Shown: in pieces, positions 17,280 to 26,785 of the stretch
Layout of the letters: every line of letters begins with the position of its first letter
How positions within the stretch are numbered: the stretch's first letter is position 1
Origin: an uncultured Prevotella sp.
Lineage (GTDB): Bacteria > Bacteroidota > Bacteroidia > Bacteroidales > Bacteroidaceae
Direction: 5' to 3'
Length of the DNA: 27,668 nt
NCBI GenBank assembly: GCA_905202125.1
Contig: CAJKQX010000029.1
Span: 1-27,668, forward strand
Translations under genes and position numbers: made by a program
The notes under the pieces: generated by a model
Seen by the model: the letters and a program-made list of their open reading frames with translations, nothing else
The model's database searches: none
What the model was told of the DNA's origin: nothing

Positions 17280-18295
17280 TGAAGGATATTGCTGATTACA
17301 ATTTGCTGGGACACAACACGTTTGGTATTGATGTGAAATGTCGGCGCTATCTCGAGTTCGCGTCTGTCGGCGAACTGCGCATGTTGTTGTCCGAATATGA
17401 TATCCGGCATGAGCATTTCCGGGTAATCGGTGCAGGTAGCAACTTGTTGTTTCTCAACGATTTTGACGGATACATCCTGCACTCGGCCATCATGGGATGC
17501 GACGTGGTACAGGATAAGGATGATGATATCGTAAGACTGAGATGCGGTTCGGGCGAGACATGGGATGATGTGGTGCGGATGTGCGTGGAAAACGGATGGT
17601 ATGGCGCGGAAAATCTGTCGCTGATACCGGGCGAGGCAGGCGCATCAGCCGTCCAGAATATCGGCGCCTACGGTGTGGAGGCAAAAGATATCATCCTCGA
17701 GGTGGAAGCTGTCGATTTGACCGACGGCCGTTTGGTCACGTTCAGCAATGCCGAGTGCGAGTATGAGTATCGCAACAGTGTTTTCAAGCATAAATACAAG
17801 AACAGATTCGTCATCACGCATGTCACTTACGGATTGTCCCGGTCGTTTCGTCCTTCATTGGAATATGGCAATATCAAACAGGCGCTTGGTGATAAGATCA
17901 ATAATCTCACGGCTCGACAACTGCGTGAAGCTATTGTTCAAATCAGACAAGCTAAATTGCCGGATACCAAAGTGTTGGGCAATGCCGGCAGTTTCTTCAA
18001 AAATCCTGTTGTCACGCAACAACACTTTGAACGATTGCTCAAGATTTATCCCGACATGCCGCATTATGCAGTCCCCACGGGTGTGAAGATTCCGGCCGGA
18101 TGGCTGATAGAAAAATGCGGATGGAAGGGCAAGACGATAGGTAAAGTAGGGGTGCATGCCAAGCAAGCCCTCATACTGATCAATCTCGGAGGTGCTTCAG
18201 GGCGCGAAATACTTGATTTATGCAATCGGATATGCGATGATGTCCGTGCCAGATTCGACATCCGGATAGAACCGGAGGTCAATATTATCGATTGA
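17279..18295 (+). CDS. murB: UDP-N-acetylenolpyruvoylglucosamine reductase
   Basis: The 338-residue flavoprotein has the FAD-binding segments RVIGAGSNLLFLNDFDGYIL and IPGEAGASAVQNIGAYGVE. It also has YRNSVFK, the GNAGSFFKNP loop with the catalytic serine, and AGWLIEKCGWKG. It is the long E. coli-like type I MurB. It reduces UDP-GlcNAc-enolpyruvate to UDP-MurNAc with NADPH for peptidoglycan synthesis. I chose the ATG at 17279, which overlaps the TGA of the lipoprotein gene by one base; an in-frame upstream start at 17252 would lie within that gene. The PhnP-like gene begins 17 bases after its stop. Confidence 0.97.
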   Translation: MKDIADYNLLGHNTFGIDVKCRRYLEFASVGELRMLLSEYDIRHEHFRVIGAGSNLLFLNDFDGYILHSAIMGCDVVQDKDDDIVRLRCGSGETWDDVVRMCVENGWYGAENLSLIPGEAGASAVQNIGAYGVEAKDIILEVEAVDLTDGRLVTFSNAECEYEYRNSVFKHKYKNRFVITHVTYGLSRSFRPSLEYGNIKQALGDKINNLTARQLREAIVQIRQAKLPDTKVLGNAGSFFKNPVVTQQHFERLLKIYPDMPHYAVPTGVKIPAGWLIEKCGWKGKTIGKVGVHAKQALILINLGGASGREILDLCNRICDDVRARFDIRIEPEVNIID

Positions 18296-18312
18296 TACAG
18301 AGGGTTGAGGTG

Positions 18313-19083
18313 ATGAAAGTGACGTTGCTTGGTACCGGTACCTCCGGAGGCGTTCCCGCTTTGGGCTGCAGTTGTGGGGTATGTAGCAGCAAGGATCCGC
18401 GCGACAAGCGTCTCCGATGCGTGGCATTGGTCGAGACAGACACAACGCGTGTGTTGATCGACTGTGGTCCCGACATTCGTCAGCAACTCCTGCCACTGCC
18501 TTTCGCGCCGATAGACGGCGTGTTGCTCACACATAGTCATTACGATCATGTGGGAGGTATCGACGACCTGCGCCCGTTCTGTCATTTCGGCCATGTGAAC
18601 ATCTACGCAAATCCTGTCACATGCGATGCTGTCAGACGTTTGATGCCTTATTGTTTCGAGGAGCATTTATATCCCAATGTACCTCTTTTAAGGCTCAACG
18701 AGATATTTCCTCATCGTCCCTTCCGCATCGGCGATATAGATATTTTGCCTGTGGAGGTCATGCACGACTCGCTTCCGATATTGGGTTTCCGTATGGGCGA
18801 CTTTGCATATATCACCGATATGAAAACAATTCCCGATAGCGAGATGGGCTATCTGCGCGGGGTGAAATATCTGGTTGTCAACGCCTTGCGTTTCGAGAAA
18901 GCGCATCATTCCCATCAATTGGTAGATGATGCCATACGGTTTGCGCGGGTGTCGGGCGCACAAAGCACATATATCATACATGTCAGTCATCATATAGGCA
19001 GACATGCCGATGCCGAGCTAAGGCTGCCGTCTGATGTACATCTCGCGTATGACGGGATGGTCATCGACGTCTCTTGCGATTGA
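18313..19083 (+). CDS. PhnP-like metallo-beta-lactamase fold hydrolase
   Basis: The 256-residue protein has the zinc motif HSHYDHVGG at 74-82, with further His and Asp ligands likely in EVMHDSLP, ITDMK and HVSHH. The CxCxxC at residues 19-24 (Cys19, 21, 24) resembles the structural-zinc cysteines of PhnP. The family includes cyclic phosphodiesterases and RNase Z-like nucleases; the substrate here is unknown, and no phn genes are nearby. The start is the ATG at 18313, since the only earlier frame extension uses TTG within the murB stop region. Its 3' end overlaps the convergent unknown gene by 23 bases. Confidence 0.85.
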   Translation: MKVTLLGTGTSGGVPALGCSCGVCSSKDPRDKRLRCVALVETDTTRVLIDCGPDIRQQLLPLPFAPIDGVLLTHSHYDHVGGIDDLRPFCHFGHVNIYANPVTCDAVRRLMPYCFEEHLYPNVPLLRLNEIFPHRPFRIGDIDILPVEVMHDSLPILGFRMGDFAYITDMKTIPDSEMGYLRGVKYLVVNALRFEKAHHSHQLVDDAIRFARVSGAQSTYIIHVSHHIGRHADAELRLPSDVHLAYDGMVIDVSCD

Positions 19084-19345
19084 AGAGGGATGTGGTGCCC
19101 TTGAATTTGCGATACAATTTCCAGCCGAGCAGCAGTCCGTCAAACACACCGCCTCCGATGGTTATCATCCTGGACAACTTTTGAGCCGGCGTAGCGGGAT
19201 ATTTCTCTTCTTCATCATGAAACAGGTTGTGCCAAAGAGTGGCGATGTTTTCCTCGTCCTTCCGAATCTCTTTGCGCACCTCCGCCTTATATGCCTGTAT
19301 CTCGGCTAAGGAGGTGTATATCTGTGGTTGTCTGGCTGTTTCCAT
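19061..19345 (-). CDS. Small conserved-looking protein of unknown function
   Basis: The 94-residue protein has a charged helical N-terminal half (EIQAYKAEVRKEIRKDEENI), one weakly hydrophobic segment (MITIGGGVFDGLLLGWKLY near 60-78) and a very basic tail (FNRKRRR). It begins three bases after the holin-like gene and is clearly the third gene of that operon. I do not recognise a named family. The placement suggests a partner of the YtxH/holin-like pair at the membrane. Its last 23 bases overlap the end of the convergent hydrolase gene. Confidence 0.7.
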   Translation of the reverse strand: METARQPQIYTSLAEIQAYKAEVRKEIRKDEENIATLWHNLFHDEEEKYPATPAQKLSRMITIGGGVFDGLLLGWKLYRKFKGTTSLFNRKRRR

Positions 19346-19348
19346 GGC

Positions 19349-19699
19349 TTATTCCTGCATTAATATACCGGCAAAAAATCTGACTAACGGACGTTCAATC
19401 CATTGTTTCTTGAATATTATACATAGAGCGAATGCACAGAGGTATAGTCCCGCCACGATACAAAACGCCGCGGCTGTGCCTGTGACCGTGGCCAATGCGT
19501 AAGCTATCGCGAACGAGGCATATATCAATGCGAACATCAGAAATACTGAAAGGACAATGACAATCGCCGTCGCGGTGAGCAGCCGCACAATCTTCTCTAT
19601 TACATCGAGCTTCGCATATTTTGTCTGAAGCCCGATGTAATGTTTGATAATTTCAATAAGTTGGCTTATTGTTTCTATGTTCTTGTCATTGGAAAACAT
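19349..19699 (-). CDS. Holin-like membrane protein (Phage_holin_3_6 / DUF1469 type)
   Basis: The 116-residue protein has an amphipathic N-terminal helix of about 40 residues and two hydrophobic segments (about 41-70 and 76-95), ending in a short basic and aromatic tail (FKKQWIERPLVRFF). This matches the holin-X-like family, which in Bacteroidota is a chromosomal envelope or stress protein rather than a phage lysis gene. No other phage gene is nearby. It sits four bases after ytxH-like and three before the unknown gene, so the three form one operon. Confidence 0.75.
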   Translation of the reverse strand: MFSNDKNIETISQLIEIIKHYIGLQTKYAKLDVIEKIVRLLTATAIVIVLSVFLMFALIYASFAIAYALATVTGTAAAFCIVAGLYLCAFALCIIFKKQWIERPLVRFFAGILMQE

Positions 19700-19703
19700 G
19701 CTC

Positions 19704-19922
19704 TTATACGTTTGAATTCTCTGCTGCTTCCGTTATGTCATCAACAAGATTGTCCACTTCCTTGCGAGTCAGCTTGATATTATGCTTTTGGCAAAAATCT
19801 TTCACTGCATCATCAATTTTGTTGCGTGTCTCACTACCTTTTTCGGGAGCCATCAGTATGCCCAATGCGGCTCCGGCTATTGCGCCTCCGAGAAAAGCGC
19901 CGATGTAACCTAATGCTTTCAT
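19704..19922 (-). CDS. YtxH domain protein
   Basis: The 72-residue protein has the YtxH pattern: a glycine/alanine-rich membrane segment (YIGAFLGGAIAGAALGILMA), then APEKGSETR, then a charged helical tail. YtxH-type proteins are small membrane-anchored proteins of general-stress operons; a molecular role is not known. It is the first gene of the three-gene unit and has a good promoter candidate about 50 bases upstream. Confidence 0.85.
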   Translation of the reverse strand: MKALGYIGAFLGGAIAGAALGILMAPEKGSETRNKIDDAVKDFCQKHNIKLTRKEVDNLVDDITEAAENSNV

Positions 19923-19970
19923 AGTTTTAAAATTTTAAATTATACATGAATCGTGTACTTTACACGGCAA

Positions 19971-20001
19971 CAAATATAGTGAAAACTATTCATAATTGCA
20001 A
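19971..20001 (-). promoter_or_regulatory. Promoter of the YtxH operon
   Basis: The reverse complement of 19971-19978 is TATATTTG (TAnnTTTG). A TTG on the minus strand, at 19999-20001, sits at a 20-base spacing as a -33 element. This is the only candidate here where both elements fit. The predicted start near 19964 falls in a small CGTGTA/TACACG hairpin at 19952-19966. Confidence 0.55.
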
Positions 20002-20341
20002 TATTTCCGTGTGACATTTTTTGTTAAAAGATGTCTCATGTGTCACGTTTTTGATGAATCAGACAATAAGTGTCCCTCTTTCCGTGTCATTGTCCGGCGT
20101 CGTTCCTTGACGGATAAGGCTCAAGAAAGTGTCACGTGTCGCAAAATCGACCCATGAATTTTAATATTTCATAAGTGTCTGTCATCAAAAGATTTACCAA
20201 ACATCGGTTATATAAATAAATTAAAGTTCGCGACACATGTGAAAAGTTTTCCTTACGTAGTATATGGATTTGCAACAAAAATATAGATCCTTTAAAGGAC
20301 GTGTATTTTTGATGCAATGATATATACTATATGGAAAGCTC

Positions 20342-20363
20342 TGTCACAGGTGTCACCTGTCAC
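20342..20363. repeat. TGTCAC triplet with 15-base palindrome
   Basis: TGTCAC occurs at 20342, 20351 and 20358. Within it, ACAGGTG (20346-20352) and CACCTGT (20354-20360) form a perfect 7+1+7 palindrome. Further GTGTCAC words lie at 20040 and 20129, and inverted GTGACA at 20011. The pattern looks like a binding-site cluster, but no gene with this region as an obvious promoter was found. Confidence 0.35.
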
Positions 20364-20492
20364 GCATTGGAAAATACGACAGTCCGAAATGACGGTCCGG
20401 AACAAGTGTCTGAAAAATCCCGGATATTTGTTCGTGGTGCCGTGCCGGCGATTCCTGATCCGTAATCCACCGCTTTTCGATACGAAATCCAA

Positions 20493-20535
20493 TGGTTTTC
20501 ACCTTCAGAACCACTTGTTTCCGAAGCGAAAACCA
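20493..20535 (-). ncRNA. Candidate structured RNA element (minus strand)
   Basis: Bases 20493-20510 and 20519-20535 pair over an 8-base loop: fifteen standard pairs, one bulged base at 20503 and two A/C mismatches (501/527, 507/522) on the plus strand. On the minus strand both mismatches become U-G pairs, so the minus-strand RNA would form a continuous stem of 17 pairs apart from the bulge. This suggests selection on a minus-strand transcript. No family is recognised and no promoter is evident. Confidence 0.25.
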
Positions 20536-20854
20536 CTTGTTATTCGATTTGTTTCCGCCTTTTATCCTGCATTATTCATAGGATTCCGTCGCGAGAATAC
20601 CAAATGGCTGTGCATCAGTGAAAGCACAACGATGCCGATGCAGAATGTAGTAAACCCTACTTTCAAAGAGAAAGAGTGAGCACTTCGCTGAGGTGCAGTC
20701 AGTTGGGATTTGTAGCAGGAAGTTCTATGAATAATGTAGGTTATATGTTCAGATCTCTGTGTCAATCATGTTTATTCCCATGACTTTTTGAGCATTTTTT
20801 TGCATTAGAGCATCGCAGGGCATCATAAGGCATAAGTGTTGTAAAATGATTGCT

Positions 20855-20862
20855 TAATTTTG
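20855..20862 (+). promoter_or_regulatory. Promoter-like -7 element in the 20.9 kb gap
   Basis: TAATTTTG at 20855-20862, followed by CC, matches TAnnTTTG. It sits 33 bases before an ATG at 20896 that opens a 61-codon frame. No -33 box is seen. It might serve that frame, a small RNA, or nothing. Confidence 0.3.
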
Positions 20863-20895
20863 CCATCGGTCATCACAACGATTATTCGATTGATT

Positions 20896-21081
20896 ATGAG
20901 CGACGAAATACAATTCATGTCATCCTGCCTCCCTGATGAAGATGGATTCGGAACGGTCGCCAGCACCACATACCGGACCGACATAGACAAACACACAAAA
21001 AACAGTCGGATTCAAACACATCCATACCCGAAATGGCACACTAAACACTCCTGCTTGCGTAATTTAACAAACTTTATGTGA
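20896..21081 (+). CDS. Possible small protein or degraded gene start
   Basis: The 61-codon frame starts MSDEIQFMSSCLPDEDGFGT after a promoter-like element. The first half reads like an ordinary protein start. The second half (KHTKNSRIQTHPYPKWHTKH) is rich in His, Thr and Lys and looks like non-coding sequence in translation. This could be a genuine short protein, the start of a gene that has lost the rest, or chance. No family is recognised. Confidence 0.25.
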   Translation: MSDEIQFMSSCLPDEDGFGTVASTTYRTDIDKHTKNSRIQTHPYPKWHTKHSCLRNLTNFM

Positions 21082-21111
21082 GGATGATTTTTATTATTAT
21101 AATATATTTTG

Positions 21112-21119
21112 TAATTTCG
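21112..21119 (+). promoter_or_regulatory. Probable -7 element of the SPOR-ruvX-def-TPR unit
   Basis: TAATTTCG at 21112-21119 differs from TAnnTTTG at one base. It is about 50 bases before the SPOR lipoprotein start and follows a very AT-rich stretch. It is the best promoter candidate for the four-gene unit. Confidence 0.35.
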
Positions 21120-21170
21120 CCAATTATAATTTAAACAGAGTATTTTAACAATTTCCGAATAAGAATGACT

Positions 21171-21656
21171 ATGAAAAAAAGTACAGTTTTGTGTGCAGGA
21201 ATCTGCATTGCATTGACTTTTGCAAGTTGTAAATCAAGTGAAAGTGCCTATAAGAAAATGTACATGAAGGCACAGGAACAGCAGAACCAGACCGAGCAGC
21301 CGGCCCAGACGGAGACTCCGGTTGTGGCTCCTTTGGTAGAACAGCCTGCTACACAGCCCACTGTAAAAGAGAATGTAGATAATGTAGCAGTGCGTTCTGA
21401 GAACGTGACATTGGTAAGCGGTGCCGGTCTGAAGAATTTCAGCGTTGTGGTTGGTTCCTTCTCTCTCAAGGCCAACGCCATCGGATTGCAGTCAACTCTC
21501 AAGGCTGCCGGTCACAACGCTCAGATCGTGTTCAATTCTTCAAACAATTTCTACCGTGTTGTCGCCTCTACATTCGACCAGAAGGTCGATGCAGTGCACT
21601 CTCGCGACCAGTTCCGCGAGAAATATCCCGACGCATGGTTGCTTTTCAAGAAATAG
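21171..21656 (+). CDS. SPOR-domain lipoprotein
   Basis: The 161-residue protein has a lipoprotein signal peptide with lipobox FASC (Cys20). A Gln/Pro-rich linker (residues about 38-65) follows. The C-terminal SPOR domain runs from KNFSVVVGSFSLKANAIGLQ to FREKYPDAWLLFK. SPOR domains bind peptidoglycan stripped of stem peptides, often at division sites. An in-frame ATG six bases upstream (21165) is an equally possible start; I chose the later one because MKKS makes a typical signal n-region. ruvX begins 15 bases downstream. The exact partner or enzyme is unknown, since no catalytic domain is present. Confidence 0.85.
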   Translation: MKKSTVLCAGICIALTFASCKSSESAYKKMYMKAQEQQNQTEQPAQTETPVVAPLVEQPATQPTVKENVDNVAVRSENVTLVSGAGLKNFSVVVGSFSLKANAIGLQSTLKAAGHNAQIVFNSSNNFYRVVASTFDQKVDAVHSRDQFREKYPDAWLLFKK

Positions 21657-21671
21657 TCAATACATCGTTTC

Positions 21672-22088
21672 GTGGCTCGTATATTATCCATTGATTATGG
21701 AAAAAAACGTACGGGGATAGCAGTTACCGATCCGTTGCAGATCATTCCCAATGGATTGGCAACTGTTTCTACGTGCGACTTGATGTCCTTTTTGCAGACA
21801 TACATTTCAAAAGAGGATGTCGAACGCATCATCATCGGTGAACCGAGAAAGATGGACGGTACACCGAGTGACAACCTCTCACGTGTGCGGCAGTTTGTGG
21901 ACAAGTGGCGTAAGTCCTGCCCCGCGGTCCCGATAGAGTACTATGACGAGAGATTCACGTCGGTGCTCGCCCATCGGGCCATGATAGAAAGCGGAATAGG
22001 CAAAAAGGCCCGTCAGAACAAAGCGTTGGTGGATGAAATCAGCGCCACGATAATACTGCAGGATTATTTGCAATCTAAACGTAAATAG
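21672..22088 (+). CDS. ruvX: YqgF/RuvX family RNase H-fold nuclease
   Basis: The 138-residue protein shows the RNase H-like core: SIDYGKKRTGIAVTD (Asp8), then IIIGEPRKMDGT, then DERFTS at 92-97 and DEISATIILQDYL with Asp121. The acidic residues are in place for metal catalysis. The family is called putative Holliday junction resolvase; in some bacteria YqgF acts on pre-16S rRNA. The start is GTG at 21672, since no ATG precedes the first core strand. It is in a compact run with the SPOR gene and def, 29 bases before def. Confidence 0.92.
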   Translation: MARILSIDYGKKRTGIAVTDPLQIIPNGLATVSTCDLMSFLQTYISKEDVERIIIGEPRKMDGTPSDNLSRVRQFVDKWRKSCPAVPIEYYDERFTSVLAHRAMIESGIGKKARQNKALVDEISATIILQDYLQSKRK

Positions 22089-22117
22089 AATTCAAGGTCT
22101 AAAAATAACAGCAGCAG

Positions 22118-22681
22118 ATGATTTTACCTATTTATACATACGGACAACCTGAATTAAGAAAGGTGTCGGTAGATATTACCCCTGATTATCCCGACTTGAA
22201 GACACTCATTTCGGATATGTTTGAAACAAACGACCATGCCGACGGAGTGGGGCTTGCTGCTCCTCAGATAGGCAAGGACATACGTCTGGTTGTGATCAAT
22301 CTCGATGTGTTGGGCGAAGATTATCCCGAGTATGTCGGTTTTCGCAAGGCTTTCATCAATCCTTACATATTGGAATATGATGAGACGTCAAAGAAAGTGA
22401 CGATGGAAGAAGGTTGTCTGTCGCTGCCCGGCATACACGAGAACGTGACCCGTCCGTCACGCATACATGTGAAATACAAGGACGAGAATTTTGAAGACCA
22501 CGATGAATGGGTGGACGGTTTTCTGGCACGTGTGATGCAACACGAGTTTGATCATCTCGACGGCAAAGTATATATCGACCGTATCTCCCCTATGCGCAAG
22601 CAACTTATCCGAAATAAGCTAAAGTCCTTGTTGCAGGGTAAATACTCTTGCGGATATCGCACCAAACAGATAAAGAAATGA
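22118..22681 (+). CDS. def: Peptide deformylase
   Basis: The 187-residue enzyme has all three deformylase motifs: GVGLAAPQIG from residue 43, EGCLS at 98-102 (metal ligand Cys100) and QHEFDHLDG from 141 (His142, His146 ligands, Glu143 catalytic). It removes the N-formyl group from nascent proteins in the cytosol. The ATG starts 29 bases after ruvX. Its TGA overlaps the ATG of the TPR gene (ATGA). Nothing unusual is seen. Confidence 0.97.
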   Translation: MILPIYTYGQPELRKVSVDITPDYPDLKTLISDMFETNDHADGVGLAAPQIGKDIRLVVINLDVLGEDYPEYVGFRKAFINPYILEYDETSKKVTMEEGCLSLPGIHENVTRPSRIHVKYKDENFEDHDEWVDGFLARVMQHEFDHLDGKVYIDRISPMRKQLIRNKLKSLLQGKYSCGYRTKQIKK

Positions 22682-24660
22682 AGAAGGTCGTAATCCTCAT
22701 TTTTTTGTTGATACCACTCGGCATTTGCGCCCAACTCAATACAGACCGTCTGCTGATGACAGGGCGCAGTGCGTTGTATTATGAGGATTACGTACTCTCC
22801 ATTCAATATTTCAATCAGGCGCTCAACGCCAAACCATATCTCTACGAACCGTGGTTCTTCAGAGGTATGGCCAAGTTTTATCTTGACGATTATGTAGGGG
22901 CAGAGGCCGATGTGAGCCAAGCCATCAGATTGAATCCCTATATATCCGACAGTTACGAGCTGAGGGGCCTTTGCCGTATACATCAGAAGAAATACGATGA
23001 CGCCATTTCCGACTATGACAAGACGCTGAGTTTCACTCCGTTCAACCAGAACGTGTGGTACAACAGGACGCTTTGCCGGATAGAAAACAAGGATTACGAC
23101 CGTGCTCAGGCCGACCTTGACACGATGATCGGCAAGTGGAAGAACAATGCAAGCATCTATTCGCTCAAGGCAGATGTGTACTTGAAACAGAAAGATACAC
23201 TGTCGGCCGATGGCTGGTTCGACAAAAGTCTGAAGATAGACCCTTACAACGGAGATGTCTGGATGGGCAAGGCCATGATAAGTCTGGCACGTTCAGCCTG
23301 GAAAGATGCCGACGAATATCTGGGCAAGGCAATTCATCTCAAACCTAACAATGCAGGCAATTACATCAATCGCGGACTCGTGAGATACAATCTCAACAAT
23401 CTCCGCGGAGCGATGGATGACTATGACAAGGCGCTGGAGCTTGATCCCAATAATTTTCTCGGTCACTACAACCGCGGACTGCTCAGAATGCAGTTGGGAG
23501 ACGACAACCGTGCCATCACCGATTTTGATTATGTGATCAAGATGGAACCGGACAACGTGATGGCAATCTTCAACAGGGCATTGTTGAACGACCGTATCGG
23601 AGAACTCAGATCGGCAATCAAAGACTACACCACGGTCATCAATCAGTTTCCCAATTTCTGGGTGGGATTGTCCAAACGTGCCGACTGTTATCGACGTATG
23701 GGTATGACGGCACAGGCGGAAAAAGACGAATTCAAGATCCTGAAGGCGCAGATGGACAAGCGTATCGGCATCCAACCACGATGGAACAAGTCGAAGACCA
23801 AGCAGATGCGCAAGAGAAGCGAAATCGACATGGACAAATACAATCAGATAGTCGTCGCTGATGAAAACAATGTCGAGCATGAATTCTCGAGCAATTACCG
23901 CGGACGTGTGCAAAACCGTAAAGTGGACAAGGCTTATCGGCAGATGTACTCGCTCTCTTTCACGGAGTACGATAATGGGATAAGTGCCTATCGGACATAT
24001 TCGTCAGAGGTCGACAGATACAATTTGCTGAAGAAAATCAACAATAAGATATACGTCAACTGCATTTATGGCCAGTCGGACAATGACGCTTTCACGAGAT
24101 ATTTCGCCAAGATAGATTCACTGACGACCACGATAGACAAAGCTTCCAATATAACCGACATCATCGACCTGATATTCGAACGTGCCGTTTCCTATTCGGT
24201 CGTTCAGGATTATGATGCGGCCATAGCCGATCTTGATACATATCTGGGCATAGACTCCACGTCCTGTCTGGGATATTGGCAACGCTCTTATTGTCTTTTC
24301 AAGATGAGCGAGTTTAACATCTCACAGGGACAAGACTCCCAAATCATGATGTTGAAGGCCATGTCGGATATCGATCACGCAATAGAGCTCGACCCGAACA
24401 ATCCATATCTGTACTACAACAGAGCCAACGTATATGCGTCACGCATGGATTATGACAAGGCCATCGCCGATTACAGCCGTGCATTAAGCATCGACCCCAA
24501 TCTGGCGGAGGCGTACTATAACAGAGGTCTTGTATATATCAATACTAACGAACAGGCGAAGGGCAGTCTCGATCTCGGCAAGGCCGGCGAATTGGGATTG
24601 TACGACGCATACAGTGTAATGAAAAAATACAAGCCATCAAAAAAGCCTGATTCTGATTGA
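22678..24660 (+). CDS. Secreted multi-TPR protein
   Basis: The 660-residue protein begins with a signal peptide (MKKVVILIFLLIPLGICAQ). I placed the start at the ATG that overlaps the def stop; an in-frame ATG 30 bases earlier would cut into def and precede the signal sequence with polar residues. The N-terminal half holds about nine TPR units, recognisable from repeated AIxLNP/ALELDPNN and YNRGLxR patterns. A basic stretch (about 370-430) without TPRs follows, then three or so further TPRs near the C-terminus (ELDPNNPYLYYNRANVYASR and the next unit). It is probably a periplasmic or outer-membrane scaffold; partners are unknown. Confidence 0.85.
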   Translation: MKKVVILIFLLIPLGICAQLNTDRLLMTGRSALYYEDYVLSIQYFNQALNAKPYLYEPWFFRGMAKFYLDDYVGAEADVSQAIRLNPYISDSYELRGLCRIHQKKYDDAISDYDKTLSFTPFNQNVWYNRTLCRIENKDYDRAQADLDTMIGKWKNNASIYSLKADVYLKQKDTLSADGWFDKSLKIDPYNGDVWMGKAMISLARSAWKDADEYLGKAIHLKPNNAGNYINRGLVRYNLNNLRGAMDDYDKALELDPNNFLGHYNRGLLRMQLGDDNRAITDFDYVIKMEPDNVMAIFNRALLNDRIGELRSAIKDYTTVINQFPNFWVGLSKRADCYRRMGMTAQAEKDEFKILKAQMDKRIGIQPRWNKSKTKQMRKRSEIDMDKYNQIVVADENNVEHEFSSNYRGRVQNRKVDKAYRQMYSLSFTEYDNGISAYRTYSSEVDRYNLLKKINNKIYVNCIYGQSDNDAFTRYFAKIDSLTTTIDKASNITDIIDLIFERAVSYSVVQDYDAAIADLDTYLGIDSTSCLGYWQRSYCLFKMSEFNISQGQDSQIMMLKAMSDIDHAIELDPNNPYLYYNRANVYASRMDYDKAIADYSRALSIDPNLAEAYYNRGLVYINTNEQAKGSLDLGKAGELGLYDAYSVMKKYKPSKKPDSD

Positions 24661-24707
24661 ACATAAAATAGTAAGCGGATGATGACAATTATCTGAAAAG
24701 AAAATAC

Positions 24708-24715
24708 TAATTTTG
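24708..24715 (+). promoter_or_regulatory. Promoter -7 element of thrS
   Basis: TAATTTTG at 24708-24715, followed by CAT, matches TAnnTTTG and lies 30 bases before the thrS ATG. This suggests thrS can be transcribed on its own, separately from the TPR gene 85 bases upstream. No -33 box is evident. Confidence 0.5.
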
Positions 24716-24745
24716 CATTTATAAATGATTAAATACTAAAACGAT

Positions 24746-26713
<1,968 letters not shown>

Positions 26714-26742
26714 GCGGAAACACATATCTCTTAATAGTATGA

Positions 26743-26784
26743 AAAAACAGACGGAACACGCCATTCGCGTTTCCGTCTGTTTTT
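26743..26784 (+). terminator. Intrinsic terminator after thrS
   Basis: The left arm at 26743-26756 (AAAA then ACAGACGGAA) pairs exactly with 26771-26784 (TTCCGTCTGT then TTTT), 14 bp, around a 14-base loop that can add three inner pairs. The U-rich tail and flanking A run make it usable in both directions. It lies 30 bases after the thrS stop. Confidence 0.85.
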
Positions 26785-26785
26785 C

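Larger units (their letters stand above)
19923..21164. other. 1.24 kb intergenic region without a convincing gene
   Basis: Apart from the ytxH and SPOR promoters, this stretch holds repeated TGTCAC words (20041, 20131 area, 20342, 20351, 20358), a 15-base palindrome, a long imperfect hairpin and two copies of AACCACTTGTT. An open frame at 20317-20679 (120 codons, plus) has poor amino-acid composition and no domain. It covers the hairpin, and I do not call it a gene. A 61-codon frame at 20896 has a promoter-like element and is listed separately. No tRNA or known structured RNA was recognised. Confidence 0.6.

Noticed and set aside
18064..18666. 200-codon open frame on the minus strand across murB and the PhnP-like gene
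   Set aside because: Both plus-strand genes have intact active-site motifs throughout this stretch, and the minus product has no recognisable feature.
19349..19699. Prophage lysis gene suggested by the holin-like protein
   Set aside because: No endolysin, capsid, integrase or attachment repeats nearby; the YtxH partner and operon layout fit a chromosomal membrane-protein unit.
20317..20679. 120-codon open frame in the large intergenic region
   Set aside because: No promoter or plausible start context, composition unlike a folded protein, and it runs through the hairpin and repeats. It is kept only as part of the gap description.
20680..20850. Possible tRNA or known small RNA around the GCAC/GTGC repeat
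   Set aside because: The arms are four bases, there is no cloverleaf or CCA-adjacent acceptor, and no known RNA signature could be read.
23293..23913. 206-codon open frame on the minus strand
   Set aside because: Antisense to the TPR gene; its His/Val/Ile-rich translation mirrors repeated TPR codons.
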